Below are positions 1-5,326 of a DNA stretch of 8,479 nt, in pieces (position 1 is the first letter of the stretch; every line of letters starts with the position of its first letter). Origin of the DNA: Leptospira_B sp964571605 (GTDB lineage Bacteria > Spirochaetota > Leptospiria > Leptospirales > Leptospiraceae); assembly GCA_964571605.1 (NCBI GenBank), contig CAZNCS010000182.1, positions 1 to 8,479 of the forward strand, read 5' to 3'. The position numbers and the translations under genes were made by a program. The notes below the pieces were generated by a model. It was not told the origin of the DNA. It saw nothing but the letters and a program-made list of their open reading frames with translations, and did no database searches.

Positions 1-755
1 CCAGCGGTTCTTCCCGGAAGGTATGGGGTTGGTTGGAGTTTATGGGGCATACTATCGAACCTCCCGTACCTTCCTTGTTTACGTTTGAAATCCAACACCC
101 TCTTTTGGACGGACTCCAAGGCCTATCCGTTCAGAACGCGGAGGCTACATTACAAGATTCTAAATTAAAACAGAAAGGTCCCATTCTTATCACACATTGG
201 GGGCTGAGCGGGCCTGCAGTTCTCAAACTTTCCGCTTGGGGAGCAAGAGAATTATTCGATTGCGATTATAAGACAAATTTGCTCGTTGATTGGGTTCCCG
301 ATTTTTCAAGACAGGAAGTCCGGGAAATTCTTGCAGATTGGAAGAATGAAAATCCATCCCGCAAACCGGGATATCGTTCTCCATTCGATCTACCGAGTCG
401 TTTTTGGGAACGTATTTGGGAGAATACGATACAACCAGAGAAAAGATGGTCCGAAGTTTCTTCTAAAGAATTGCATATGGTAGAGGAAATTTTAAAAAGA
501 ACCGTATTTACTATCCAAGGAAAAGGAAGTTTTAAAGAAGAATTTGTAACCTGTGGCGGTGTAAAAAGGAAGGAAGTTGATTTTACAAAAATGGAAAGTA
601 AGATCGTGCCTGGAATTTACTTTGCCGGAGAAATTTTGGATATAGACGGGATCACGGGTGGGTTCAATTTCCAAAACGCTTGGACTACTTCTTTTATTGC
701 GGCTCGTTCCTTGGCGAACGAATCTATCCTTCCCAAACTTCCGGATAAGAACTGA
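1..755 (+). CDS. HI0933/BaiN-type FAD-dependent oxidoreductase, C-terminal part
   Basis: The frame is open from base 3, before the first possible start (TTG at 33), so the gene begins outside the window. About 250 C-terminal residues are present. This family is usually near 400 residues, so the N-terminal FAD-binding dinucleotide fold is missing here. Counting from codon 33, family landmarks are GHTIEPPVPSL at 5-15, THWGLSGPAVLKLSA at 54-68, TCGGVKRKEVDFTKMESK at 173-190, and the closing flavin-binding segment PGIYFAGEILDIDGITGG at 193-210 followed by FNFQNAW. The last two segments are the diagnostic C-terminal signature of the HI0933 (YhiN/BaiN, 'aminoacetone oxidase') flavoproteins. The physiological substrate of most members is unknown, so no reaction is assigned. 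The last 32 bases overlap the 3' end of the convergent VOC gene, and no terminator separates them. Confidence 0.93.
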   Translation, partial: SGSSRKVWGWLEFMGHTIEPPVPSLFTFEIQHPLLDGLQGLSVQNAEATLQDSKLKQKGPILITHWGLSGPAVLKLSAWGARELFDCDYKTNLLVDWVPDFSRQEVREILADWKNENPSRKPGYRSPFDLPSRFWERIWENTIQPEKRWSEVSSKELHMVEEILKRTVFTIQGKGSFKEEFVTCGGVKRKEVDFTKMESKIVPGIYFAGEILDIDGITGGFNFQNAWTTSFIAARSLANESILPKLPDKN

Positions 756-1068
756 ATCCCAATCGATTTCCGTCCGGATCTAAAAAATATTTCGTAAACT
801 TAGTTTTATCCTGATAAAGTTCCGAAAATTTTTGATCCAAATTTTTTTGTTCTCTCCGGTCCGAGACGGAAAACACTAGAGCCAGAGGAGCTTTGGATTC
901 TTTTTCTTTTTCCAACATGATTCTCAGATTACCGGCTAAAATCCAGGAAGAACGAAGTTCTCCATTCGGAAAAAAATGATCTTTTTCGAAAACGAGTCCT
1001 GGGATATTCAAATAGAATTTTTTTAATCTCTCCGGATCGGAAGTACCGATCGCAATATGGTGGATCAT
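724..1068 (-). CDS. VOC-fold (glyoxalase/bleomycin-resistance type) protein
   Basis: A 114-residue protein, the normal size of a single-chain VOC protein that dimerises. The start MIHHIAIGTSDPERLKKFY matches the first beta-alpha unit of the vicinal oxygen chelate fold, and YFLDPDGNRLGF (94-105) matches the last strand. In metal-dependent members, ligands come from a His near the N-terminus (His3 or His4 here), a Glu at the end of the first module (Glu53 is the candidate), a His opening the second module, and a Glu in the closing 'DPDGNxxE' strand. Here the second-module His is absent (PLALVFSV at 61-68) and the closing Glu is Gly104, so the usual four-ligand centre cannot form. It may bind a small molecule without catalysis or with altered chemistry. 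The start overlaps the GNAT stop in an ATGA, which indicates translational coupling. Confidence 0.85.
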   Translation of the reverse strand: MIHHIAIGTSDPERLKKFYLNIPGLVFEKDHFFPNGELRSSWILAGNLRIMLEKEKESKAPLALVFSVSDRREQKNLDQKFSELYQDKTKFTKYFLDPDGNRLGFSSYPEVWEG

Positions 1069-1343
1069 TCGACCACCAGATCGGAATATTCAGGATGCCG
1101 TTTCAAATAAGTTTCCACGTAGGAACAATTTGGAATGATTTTTTTTCCCGCCTTTCTTGCTTCGCTAAGAGCTGTTTCTGCTAGATGAGAAGCGATTCCT
1201 TTTCCTCTGAATTCGGCGGGTACATAAGTATGATAAAGATCCCAAATGCCTTTTCCGATTTCTCTATAGACAAGATGAGCTTCTCTTCCGTCTTCTACGA
1301 TCAAAAATTTTTTAGCAGAAGAATCGTGTACGACTGAAATCAT
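1065..1343 (-). CDS. Small GNAT-family N-acetyltransferase (YjdJ-like)
   Basis: A 92-residue minimal GNAT domain. The acetyl-CoA pyrophosphate loop is the RGKGIA segment at 46-51, inside YVPAEFRGKGIASHLAE, and the C-terminal block PNCSYVETYLKRHPEYSDL (71-89) is typical of the short YjdJ-like acetyltransferases. These lack the first strands of full-length GNATs, and their acceptors are generally unknown. Translation probably starts at the ATG at 1343, preceded by GAGGG five bases upstream. The gene is the first of a pair with the VOC gene (4-bp ATGA overlap). The upstream histidine kinase gene ends 67 bp away on the same strand, with no convincing terminator between, so the three may be co-transcribed. 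Confidence 0.9.
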   Translation of the reverse strand: MISVVHDSSAKKFLIVEDGREAHLVYREIGKGIWDLYHTYVPAEFRGKGIASHLAETALSEARKAGKKIIPNCSYVETYLKRHPEYSDLVVE

Positions 1344-1410
1344 ATTACCCTCGGAGATTGGAACTTTTTACTATTAGACCGGGATGGTGTCCGGAAGAAA
1401 CCAACGGAAT

Positions 1411-2811
1411 TTATAGAGCAGAAAAAATCAAGCAAACAGAAGTTCCTTCGGAGTTTTTCAGATCCACTTCCGCTTTCAATTGGCTACATAAGGATCGTAT
1501 GATCATCAGTCCCAGAGAATCCGAACTCTCGATTTGATTTGCTGTTTTTCCGATGCCGAACCATTCCTGTATGGATGGAATTCCGACTCCGTCGTCCTTC
1601 ACCGTTAGATGAAGATGTTTTCCTTGTACTTTTAGGACTACGCTGATTTTGCCAGGTGTATTTTCAGGGAATGCATGTTTTAAAGAATTAGAAATAAGTT
1701 CGTTCACGATTAAACCGCAAGGGATTGCTTTTTCCATCGAAATCCAAACAGGATCCAAATCCGTTTCAAAACCGATCCGGTTGCCCGTTGGAAAATAGGA
1801 AGTCACCAGATGTCTGAGTAAGGACTCCAGATAATTTTTCATATCCACGTTCGCAAACCTATCTTGTTTGTACAAATGATCGTGAATCATCGCCATCGCA
1901 GAGATTCGATTTTGGGCCTTGGATAATACTTCCGAAGTGGAGGATTCTCCCGCGTATATATTCTGAAGATTTAACATCCCGGAAACCATCTGTAGATTAT
2001 TTTTTACTCTATGATGGATTTCATGCAGAAGAACCTCTTTCTCTCTTAAATTGTCTTCGAGAGTTCTTTCGATCTCTATTCTTCTCATAATTTCATGTTC
2101 TAAATTTCTTTTAGCCCGAAATATATGCGCTTTTCGAACTCGAAGATTATTCAAATACTCGTTTCTTCTTGCGATACTTTCCTGAAGACCCCGCATTAAA
2201 ACCGTAAGAGGCACGCATAATATTGTGTCTGTGATAATGAAATTCAACCCTACGATCAATAATCTACCCTGGGGCATATGCCAAGTAAGCTGCATGTGAT
2301 TTCCCAATTCGGATGCGATATATACTACCAGAGCATTTAGAACCAAACCCAAAAGAGAAGGAACTAAACCGAATAATATTCCGGCAAGTATTGGAATCGG
2401 GAACAACCAGAGCATACCTCCTCCTTCCGGTCCTATGGAAAAAAGAAGAGTGGAACCCAGCACAAAATTTAAACCCAGAATTACCGAGGCTTTAAATTTA
2501 AAAGGAAGTTGTTTTCCGAAAAATAAGGAATAGATAATGACTAACGCTAGAGAATCGACCCAAACGACGTCTTGTTTGCCTTCCGCCCAGGCCAGGTAAA
2601 CGCTGGGAAAATAAGCAATGGTCCCGAGTAAACATATGCTAAAAATGATAGAGTTGAGAATCAGCTCTCTCCAGAACGTAAGTCCTGAGGATACGGAAAT
2701 TCTAGGAGTTAGATATTCTTTTGTAGATTTTAAAATCCAGTCGGACAAACCGGATTTTTTGCCCTTTTCCATGCTTAGTAATAATAGACTCTTCGAATCC
2801 GAGAAAATCAA
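1411..2811 (-). CDS. Membrane sensor histidine kinase, HisKA_2 class
   Basis: A 466-residue kinase. Residues 1-48 look cytoplasmic. About six hydrophobic segments follow (roughly 50-75, 84-99, 107-127, 133-150, 152-168, 183-207). A charged, probably coiled-coil stretch (210-260) leads to the H-box EVLLHEIHHRVKNNLQMVSG (259-278), typical of HisKA_2 kinases, with the phosphorylated residue at His266 or His267. The ATPase domain has the N-box LIVNELISNSLKHAF (367-381), the G1 motif DDGVGIP (406-412), the G2-like SLGLMIIRSL (432-441) and closing GTSVCLIF (456-463). No PAS, GAF or HAMP is seen, so sensing probably involves the membrane domain. The chosen start is a TTG with GGAAAG eight bases upstream. 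An ATG at 2772 (residue 14) is the alternative but lacks a ribosome binding site. No response regulator lies in the window. Confidence 0.93.
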   Translation of the reverse strand: MIFSDSKSLLLLSMEKGKKSGLSDWILKSTKEYLTPRISVSSGLTFWRELILNSIIFSICLLGTIAYFPSVYLAWAEGKQDVVWVDSLALVIIYSLFFGKQLPFKFKASVILGLNFVLGSTLLFSIGPEGGGMLWLFPIPILAGILFGLVPSLLGLVLNALVVYIASELGNHMQLTWHMPQGRLLIVGLNFIITDTILCVPLTVLMRGLQESIARRNEYLNNLRVRKAHIFRAKRNLEHEIMRRIEIERTLEDNLREKEVLLHEIHHRVKNNLQMVSGMLNLQNIYAGESSTSEVLSKAQNRISAMAMIHDHLYKQDRFANVDMKNYLESLLRHLVTSYFPTGNRIGFETDLDPVWISMEKAIPCGLIVNELISNSLKHAFPENTPGKISVVLKVQGKHLHLTVKDDGVGIPSIQEWFGIGKTANQIESSDSLGLMIIRSLCSQLKAEVDLKNSEGTSVCLIFSAL

Positions 2812-2841
2812 TGATACGTCTTTCCAATGGAAAAGCGCGCT

Positions 2842-2857
2842 GAATTCCCAGGAATTC
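2842..2857. promoter_or_regulatory. Perfect 7-2-7 inverted repeat upstream of the kinase gene
   Basis: GAATTCC, two bases, GGAATTC: a perfect dyad ending 31 bases before the kinase TTG start. Its position in the 5' leader suggests an operator or mRNA stem, but no regulator can be named. AT-rich sequence just upstream on the minus strand has possible -10 hexamers (TATATT, CATAAT) without a good -35. Confidence 0.35.
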
Positions 2858-2955
2858 GTTTTTTATTCCTGATTATGTAATATAGCTTCCGATTTTGATA
2901 TGACGATAAACTAAAAAGAAATACGAATTAATCCTTTTAGTATAGAAAACATTTT

Positions 2956-2973
2956 TTAGAAATAAATTTCTAA
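2956..2973. repeat. Perfect AT-rich 8-2-8 inverted repeat
   Basis: TTAGAAAT, two bases, ATTTCTAA, in the gap between the kinase and doxX genes. It has no T-tract at its 3' end on either strand, so it is not a classical terminator. Either an operator-like dyad or chance in AT-rich DNA. Confidence 0.35.
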
Positions 2974-3042
2974 GAGTACGGTGTTTTTCTTCGTCTGCGT
3001 TTTTTCTTTTTTTTACGTTATGTTTCCTTTTAGAATTCGGAG

Positions 3043-3077
3043 AAAAAAAAAGAAAAAAAAAGAGGCCGTAAGGCCTC
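3043..3077 (-). terminator. Rho-independent terminator of the marR-doxX unit
   Basis: On the minus strand, a GAGGCC stem, TTAC loop and GGCCTC stem (3062-3077) are followed by nine T, C and then a second T-run down to about 3043. It lies 31 bases past the doxX stop. This is the clearest intrinsic terminator in the window and separates doxX from the kinase gene. Confidence 0.9.
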
Positions 3078-3108
3078 CTAAGGATTGGTAAGTTAGGTAT
3101 GTTTGCGA

Positions 3109-3555
3109 TTATTTTTTCTTTTCTGCGATGACTCCGTCCAAGGAAGCGGCTCCGCCACCTTTGATCACTAAAACGAGCGAGATTGCGACGGCTAAGATAT
3201 GGTACTCGACTCCTTCTCCTTGTTGAGCGCCCATCCAATTCATAAAAAATCCGTGTTGGAGGTGCTGGGTGAGGGAAGCGACAAGCATTGCTACTCCGAT
3301 ACCTGCGGCGGCGACTCTGGTTAAGAGACCTGTAAGAAGTCCTATCGGTCCCAAAAATTCGGCAGCGAAAAGAAGTAGGACTAGAAATCCGGGAAATCCA
3401 GCGCCGGTAAGAAAATCATATGTTCCGGAAAAACCATAACCACCGAACCAACCTAAAACCTTTTGCGCCCCATGCGGAAAGAAAGCTAACGCGAGCACGA
3501 TTCTGAGAATTAAAGATGTAATGTCTTTATCTGTCTTGAGAAGTTTTTGTATCAT
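3109..3555 (-). CDS. DoxX-family inner-membrane protein
   Basis: A 148-residue protein with four predicted membrane helices (about 13-33, 55-77, 79-97, 118-135), the usual size and topology of the DoxX/DoxD superfamily. Family landmarks are RIVLALAFFPHGAQKVLGWF (18-37), LLLFAAEFLGPIGLLTGL (60-77) and the C-terminal GGGAASLD (133-140). DoxX proteins are linked to thiol/quinone redox chemistry; Bacillus CatD and MhqP are DoxX members induced by quinones under repressors of the MarR type or related families. A strong AGGAGG ribosome site (3562-3567) lies six bases before the ATG. The gene is 102 bp downstream of the MarR gene on the same strand, with a micro-ORF and an operator-like site between, and is followed by a strong terminator. 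It is probably expressed both by read-through from marR and from its own promoter. Confidence 0.92.
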   Translation of the reverse strand: MIQKLLKTDKDITSLILRIVLALAFFPHGAQKVLGWFGGYGFSGTYDFLTGAGFPGFLVLLLFAAEFLGPIGLLTGLLTRVAAAGIGVAMLVASLTQHLQHGFFMNWMGAQQGEGVEYHILAVAISLVLVIKGGGAASLDGVIAEKKK

Positions 3556-3561
3556 AAACCA

Positions 3562-3567
3562 CCTCCT
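3562..3567 (-). promoter_or_regulatory. Strong ribosome binding site of doxX
   Basis: AGGAGG on the minus strand, six bases before the ATG at 3555. It fixes the DoxX start and contrasts with the marR gene, which has no recognisable site. Confidence 0.85.
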
Positions 3568-3578
3568 AATGATTTCAT

Positions 3579-3604
3579 GTTATATAGTCTATTCATTGAT
3601 AGTT
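3579..3604 (-). promoter_or_regulatory. doxX promoter region with MarR-type operator
   Basis: The plus-strand sequence AGTCTATTCATTGATAGTT (3586-3604) is an imperfect inverted repeat (CTAT/ATAG). It nearly matches, on the opposite strand, the site over the marR promoter: AGTCTATT and ATAGTT are shared, with a spacer of five rather than four bases. Immediately downstream in the direction of doxX transcription are possible -10 hexamers TATATA (3581-3586) and TATAAC (3579-3584), but no good -35 is present. The site would cover the -35/-10 interval, which suits repression by the adjacent MarR protein. This is inferred from sequence likeness and position only. Confidence 0.55.
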
Positions 3605-3609
3605 TATTA

Positions 3610-3642
3610 TTAAAGTAATGGTCCGAAGAATCCGAAGAACAT
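3610..3642 (-). CDS. Ten-codon micro-ORF between marR and doxX
   Basis: Directly after the MarR stop codon the minus strand carries AGGAGG (3651-3656), an eight-base spacer and ATG TTC TTC GGA TTC TTC GGA CCA TTA CTT, then three in-frame stops (TAATAATAA, 3604-3612). The predicted peptide is MFFGFFGPLL: very hydrophobic, with four Phe in ten residues. The FFG pair comes from a tandem 9-bp repeat. The ribosome site is far better than that of marR, and spacing to the marR stop suggests coupled translation. It could be a micro membrane peptide or a leader whose translation influences doxX. It matches no family I recognise; being so short, it could be chance despite the good start and stop context. 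Confidence 0.5.
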   Translation of the reverse strand: MFFGFFGPLL

Positions 3643-3650
3643 AGATTTTC

Positions 3651-3656
3651 CCTCCT
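3651..3656 (-). promoter_or_regulatory. Strong ribosome binding site of the micro-ORF
   Basis: AGGAGG on the minus strand, one base past the MarR stop and eight bases before the micro-ORF ATG at 3642. The next gene proper starts 87 bases further on and has its own AGGAGG, so this site needs another explanation; the micro-ORF supplies it. Confidence 0.6.
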
Positions 3657-3657
3657 C

Positions 3658-4107
3658 TTAGGTTTGGCGTAGTCCGACAGTCTTGCAGATCTGTCCTAGG
3701 TTTTGAAGATCCTCGTCGGAGAGCGGAGACATTTTCTCCGTTAGTTGCTCTACGTAGGTTGGAAAAACCTTTTCAATTAGGTCTTTCCCTTCGCGGGTGA
3801 GATTGATGATAAAATAACGTCTGTCTTCTTCGCTTCTCACACGAACTACCAGGGATCTTTTTTCAAGATTATCGATAATTTGAGTGATATTGCCTTCGCA
3901 GGAAAAAATCTTTTGGCCGATCTCTTTTTGGCACATTGAGCCGAGATGGTGTAGTGTTTCCAGGCATCCGAATTGGCCACTTGTCAGACCGAATTGGCTC
4001 AGGATCTTATCTTCCATGGATCGAATCGAGTCAGTGCAACGACTCAATTTGATATAGGCGTCTAATACCTTTGTTTCTCTTGTCTTGTCTCTGAGCTGGG
4101 TGGCCAT
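3658..4107 (-). CDS. MarR-family transcriptional regulator
   Basis: A 149-residue winged-helix regulator, the normal MarR size. The N-terminal dimerisation helix spans about 12-38. LTSGQFGCLETLHHLGSMCQ (41-60) opens the DNA-binding domain. GNITQIIDNLEKRSLVVRVR (72-91) is the recognition helix and the start of the wing, and the wing tip carries the family signature EDRRYFIINLT (94-104, with Asp95 and Arg97). The C-terminal helices complete the dimer. Five cysteines are present (24, 48, 59, 70, 141), four in the N-terminal half, so thiol sensing as in OhrR or MhqR-type regulators is possible but not shown. No ribosome site precedes the ATG. A promoter with an operator-like dyad over its -10 lies just upstream, and a similar dyad precedes doxX, which points to autoregulation and control of doxX. 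Confidence 0.93.
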   Translation of the reverse strand: MATQLRDKTRETKVLDAYIKLSRCTDSIRSMEDKILSQFGLTSGQFGCLETLHHLGSMCQKEIGQKIFSCEGNITQIIDNLEKRSLVVRVRSEEDRRYFIINLTREGKDLIEKVFPTYVEQLTEKMSPLSDEDLQNLGQICKTVGLRQT

Positions 4108-4123
4108 AAATACTTTAAGATTG

Positions 4124-4141
4124 AACTATATGAAATAGACT
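4124..4141 (-). promoter_or_regulatory. MarR-type operator over the marR promoter
   Basis: On the minus strand AGTCTATTTCATATAGTT, an imperfect inverted repeat (CTAT/ATAG). It contains the whole -10 hexamer (TCTATT, 4134-4139) and shares AGTCTATT and ATAGTT with the site in front of doxX at 3586-3604. Two such sites, one per promoter next to a MarR gene, form the usual arrangement for a MarR autorepressor. The regulator-site pairing is inferred. Confidence 0.55.
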
Positions 4142-4162
4142 GATCCAAACAGGAAAAGTCAA
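4134..4162 (-). promoter_or_regulatory. Sigma70-type promoter of marR
   Basis: The minus strand has -35 TTGACT (4157-4162), a 17-base spacer and -10 TCTATT (4134-4139). Initiation would fall near 4127, about 20 bases before the ATG at 4107. The short leader without a Shine-Dalgarno sequence implies weak translation of the regulator. Confidence 0.55.
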
Positions 4163-4230
4163 CAAAAAAAGAAGAATGGATCGGGTAGTTTTCGGCCTAC
4201 GGTCTATTTTTCGGATAAGGAACAAAATCG

Positions 4231-4305
4231 GCCACAGAGAACACCGACTTATTTTTCCTTTGCTAAAGCCTCTCTGAACTCTGCGCCTTAGCGCCTCTGC
4301 GTGAA
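4231..4305. repeat. Dispersed palindromic repeat, short copy without core
   Basis: An A1-type arm, GCCACAGAGAACACCGA (4231-4247), is joined by a 29-base spacer to a B2-type arm (4277-4305) containing CTCTGCGCCTTAGCGCCT then CTGCGTG. The arms match those of the larger copies at 5921-6162 and 8007-8278, but the conserved core between them is missing. The copy ends 17 bases before the aldo/keto reductase stop, so it occupies that gene's 3' flank. The rest of the 4108-4322 gap holds the marR promoter and otherwise nothing I recognise. Confidence 0.75.
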
Positions 4306-4322
4306 CCTAAACCTTTACGTAA

Positions 4323-5144
4323 TCAAGCGCCTGTAGGATCCCAGCAGGTTCTAAAATTTTCGTTCCATGTTTCGATTTCCGACAAATCTTCCGGAGAAAG
4401 GGCAAAATCGAATACTTGAGAATTTTCTAAAATTCTTTCTTTGCGAACGGATTTGGGAATTACAACGAATCCTTTGTCAATGGACCAGCGGATTAAAATT
4501 TGAGCCGGGGTTTTTCCATACTTTTTAGCAAGTATTTCTAATTTAGGTTCGGAGACTTTTTGTCCATGGGCCAAGGGGCTATAAGCTTCTAGAATAATAT
4601 TATTCTTTTTGCATACTTCCAAAAGATCGTTTTGGTTTAAGAATGGATGGTATTCGACTTGGTTTACGGTTGGAGTAATTTCTGCGTAACTGAATAATTC
4701 TTCCAAATGGGGGATCGTATAATTACTGACTCCGATTGAGCGAACCAGCCCGTCTTTATACGCTTTTTCTAATTCTTTCCAAGCTTGTTTCCGGGTAGAA
4801 GCGACCGGGAAATGAATCAGATACAAATCTATTGTGTCCAGCCCTAGGCTTTTTAAGGAACCTTCCAAGTTTTTACGAGGATCTTTTTGGTCGGAGTTCC
4901 AAAGTTTTGTAGTGATAAAGAGTTCTTTTCGCGGTATTCCGCTTTCTCGGATTGCGGTTCCTACATCCGATTCGTTTCCATAAATTTTGGCTGTATCTAT
5001 ATGTCTGTATCCCGCTTCTAGGGCCCAGCGAACTGCATCGGTACATTCTTTTCCGGATTTTGTTTTCCATACTCCGAGTCCTAAGACCGGCATTTCGACT
5101 CCATTATTCAAACGGACTGATTGATTTAGTACAAGGTTTTGCAT
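4323..5144 (-). CDS. Aldo/keto reductase
   Basis: A 273-residue NADPH-dependent reductase of aldehydes and ketones, cytosolic, with the (beta/alpha)8 fold. The full catalytic tetrad is visible: Asp50 in GYRHIDTAKIYGNE, Tyr55, Lys80 in LFITTKLWNSD and His111 in LYLIHFP. Other family blocks are the N-terminal NGVEMPVLGLGVW (14-26), SIGVSNY (136-142), NQVEYHP (161-167) and the cofactor-binding VIPKSVRKERILEN (228-241). Length and motifs are closest to bacterial 2,5-diketo-gluconate reductase-like or methylglyoxal-reducing members (AKR5-like), but the substrate cannot be read from sequence. The ATG at 5144 lacks a clear ribosome site. A TACAAT -10 (5160-5165) with a weak TCGGCA -35 lies 15 bases upstream. 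It is probably transcribed on its own, because a repeat and the marR promoter separate it from marR. Confidence 0.95.
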   Translation of the reverse strand: MQNLVLNQSVRLNNGVEMPVLGLGVWKTKSGKECTDAVRWALEAGYRHIDTAKIYGNESDVGTAIRESGIPRKELFITTKLWNSDQKDPRKNLEGSLKSLGLDTIDLYLIHFPVASTRKQAWKELEKAYKDGLVRSIGVSNYTIPHLEELFSYAEITPTVNQVEYHPFLNQNDLLEVCKKNNIILEAYSPLAHGQKVSEPKLEILAKKYGKTPAQILIRWSIDKGFVVIPKSVRKERILENSQVFDFALSPEDLSEIETWNENFRTCWDPTGA

Positions 5145-5159
5145 ATGAGTCTTAGACAG

Positions 5160-5187
5160 ATTGTATCGGTTTATCGTTTATTGCCGA
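5160..5187 (-). promoter_or_regulatory. Possible promoter of the aldo/keto reductase gene
   Basis: On the minus strand, TACAAT (5160-5165) matches the -10 consensus at five of six positions. TCGGCA sixteen bases upstream matches the -35 at four of six. Initiation would fall only a few bases from the ATG at 5144, so the leader would be very short. Confidence 0.25.
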
Positions 5188-5230
5188 TCAGTTTTGGTTC
5201 GTTTTGGAATGAAAATTATCCGTTTTAACT

Positions 5231-5260
5231 TTGGAAAAACGAGTCAATCAATAGTAAAAT
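5231..5260 (+). promoter_or_regulatory. Possible promoter of the seven-helix membrane protein gene
   Basis: TTGGAA (5231-5236), an 18-base spacer and TAAAAT (5255-5260): four of six and five of six matches to the sigma70 consensus. Initiation near 5267 would give a leader of about 60 bases that contains the solo repeat arm at 5300-5326. Confidence 0.35.
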
Positions 5261-5299
5261 ACCCGCATTCCAACCGATCGGATTCTTTCTTGCAATTTT

Positions 5300-5326
5300 T
5301 GATTCTTCGTGTTCTTTGTGTTCACC
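5300..5326 (+). repeat. Solo arm of the dispersed repeat at a gene start
   Basis: CTTCGTGTTCTTTGTG (5305-5320) agrees with CTCTGTGTTCTTTGTG in the B1 arm at 8222-8237 at 14 of 16 positions. No partner arm or core is seen nearby. It abuts the ATG of the membrane protein gene and occupies the place where a ribosome binding site would be expected. Confidence 0.5.

Noticed and set aside
286..674. ORFs of 65 aa (+) at 286-483 and 60 aa (-) at 492-674
   Set aside because: Both lie inside the flavoprotein gene, which has clear family motifs. Neither has recognisable motifs or a good start context.
1376..1395. Possible terminator between the kinase and GNAT genes
   Set aside because: Only a four-pair CCGG stem with a long loop and no T-tract; not enough to call.
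2313..2872. Plus-strand ORFs at 2313-2495 and 2618-2872
   Set aside because: They are antisense to, or mostly over, the kinase gene, with no family likeness; shadows of its codon usage.
2873..3238. 121-aa minus-strand ORF
   Set aside because: It is very rich in Arg, Lys and Ser, overlaps the doxX 3' end in another frame, and runs through the terminator and T-rich gap.
4873..5155. ORFs at 4873-5070 (-) and 4952-5155 (+)
   Set aside because: Both lie over the N-terminal half of the aldo/keto reductase, whose catalytic residues prove its frame.
5309..5326. GTG start giving a six-residue longer membrane protein
   Set aside because: The added codons fall in repeat-derived sequence, with no ribosome site and no gain in family likeness; the ATG at 5327 is preferred.
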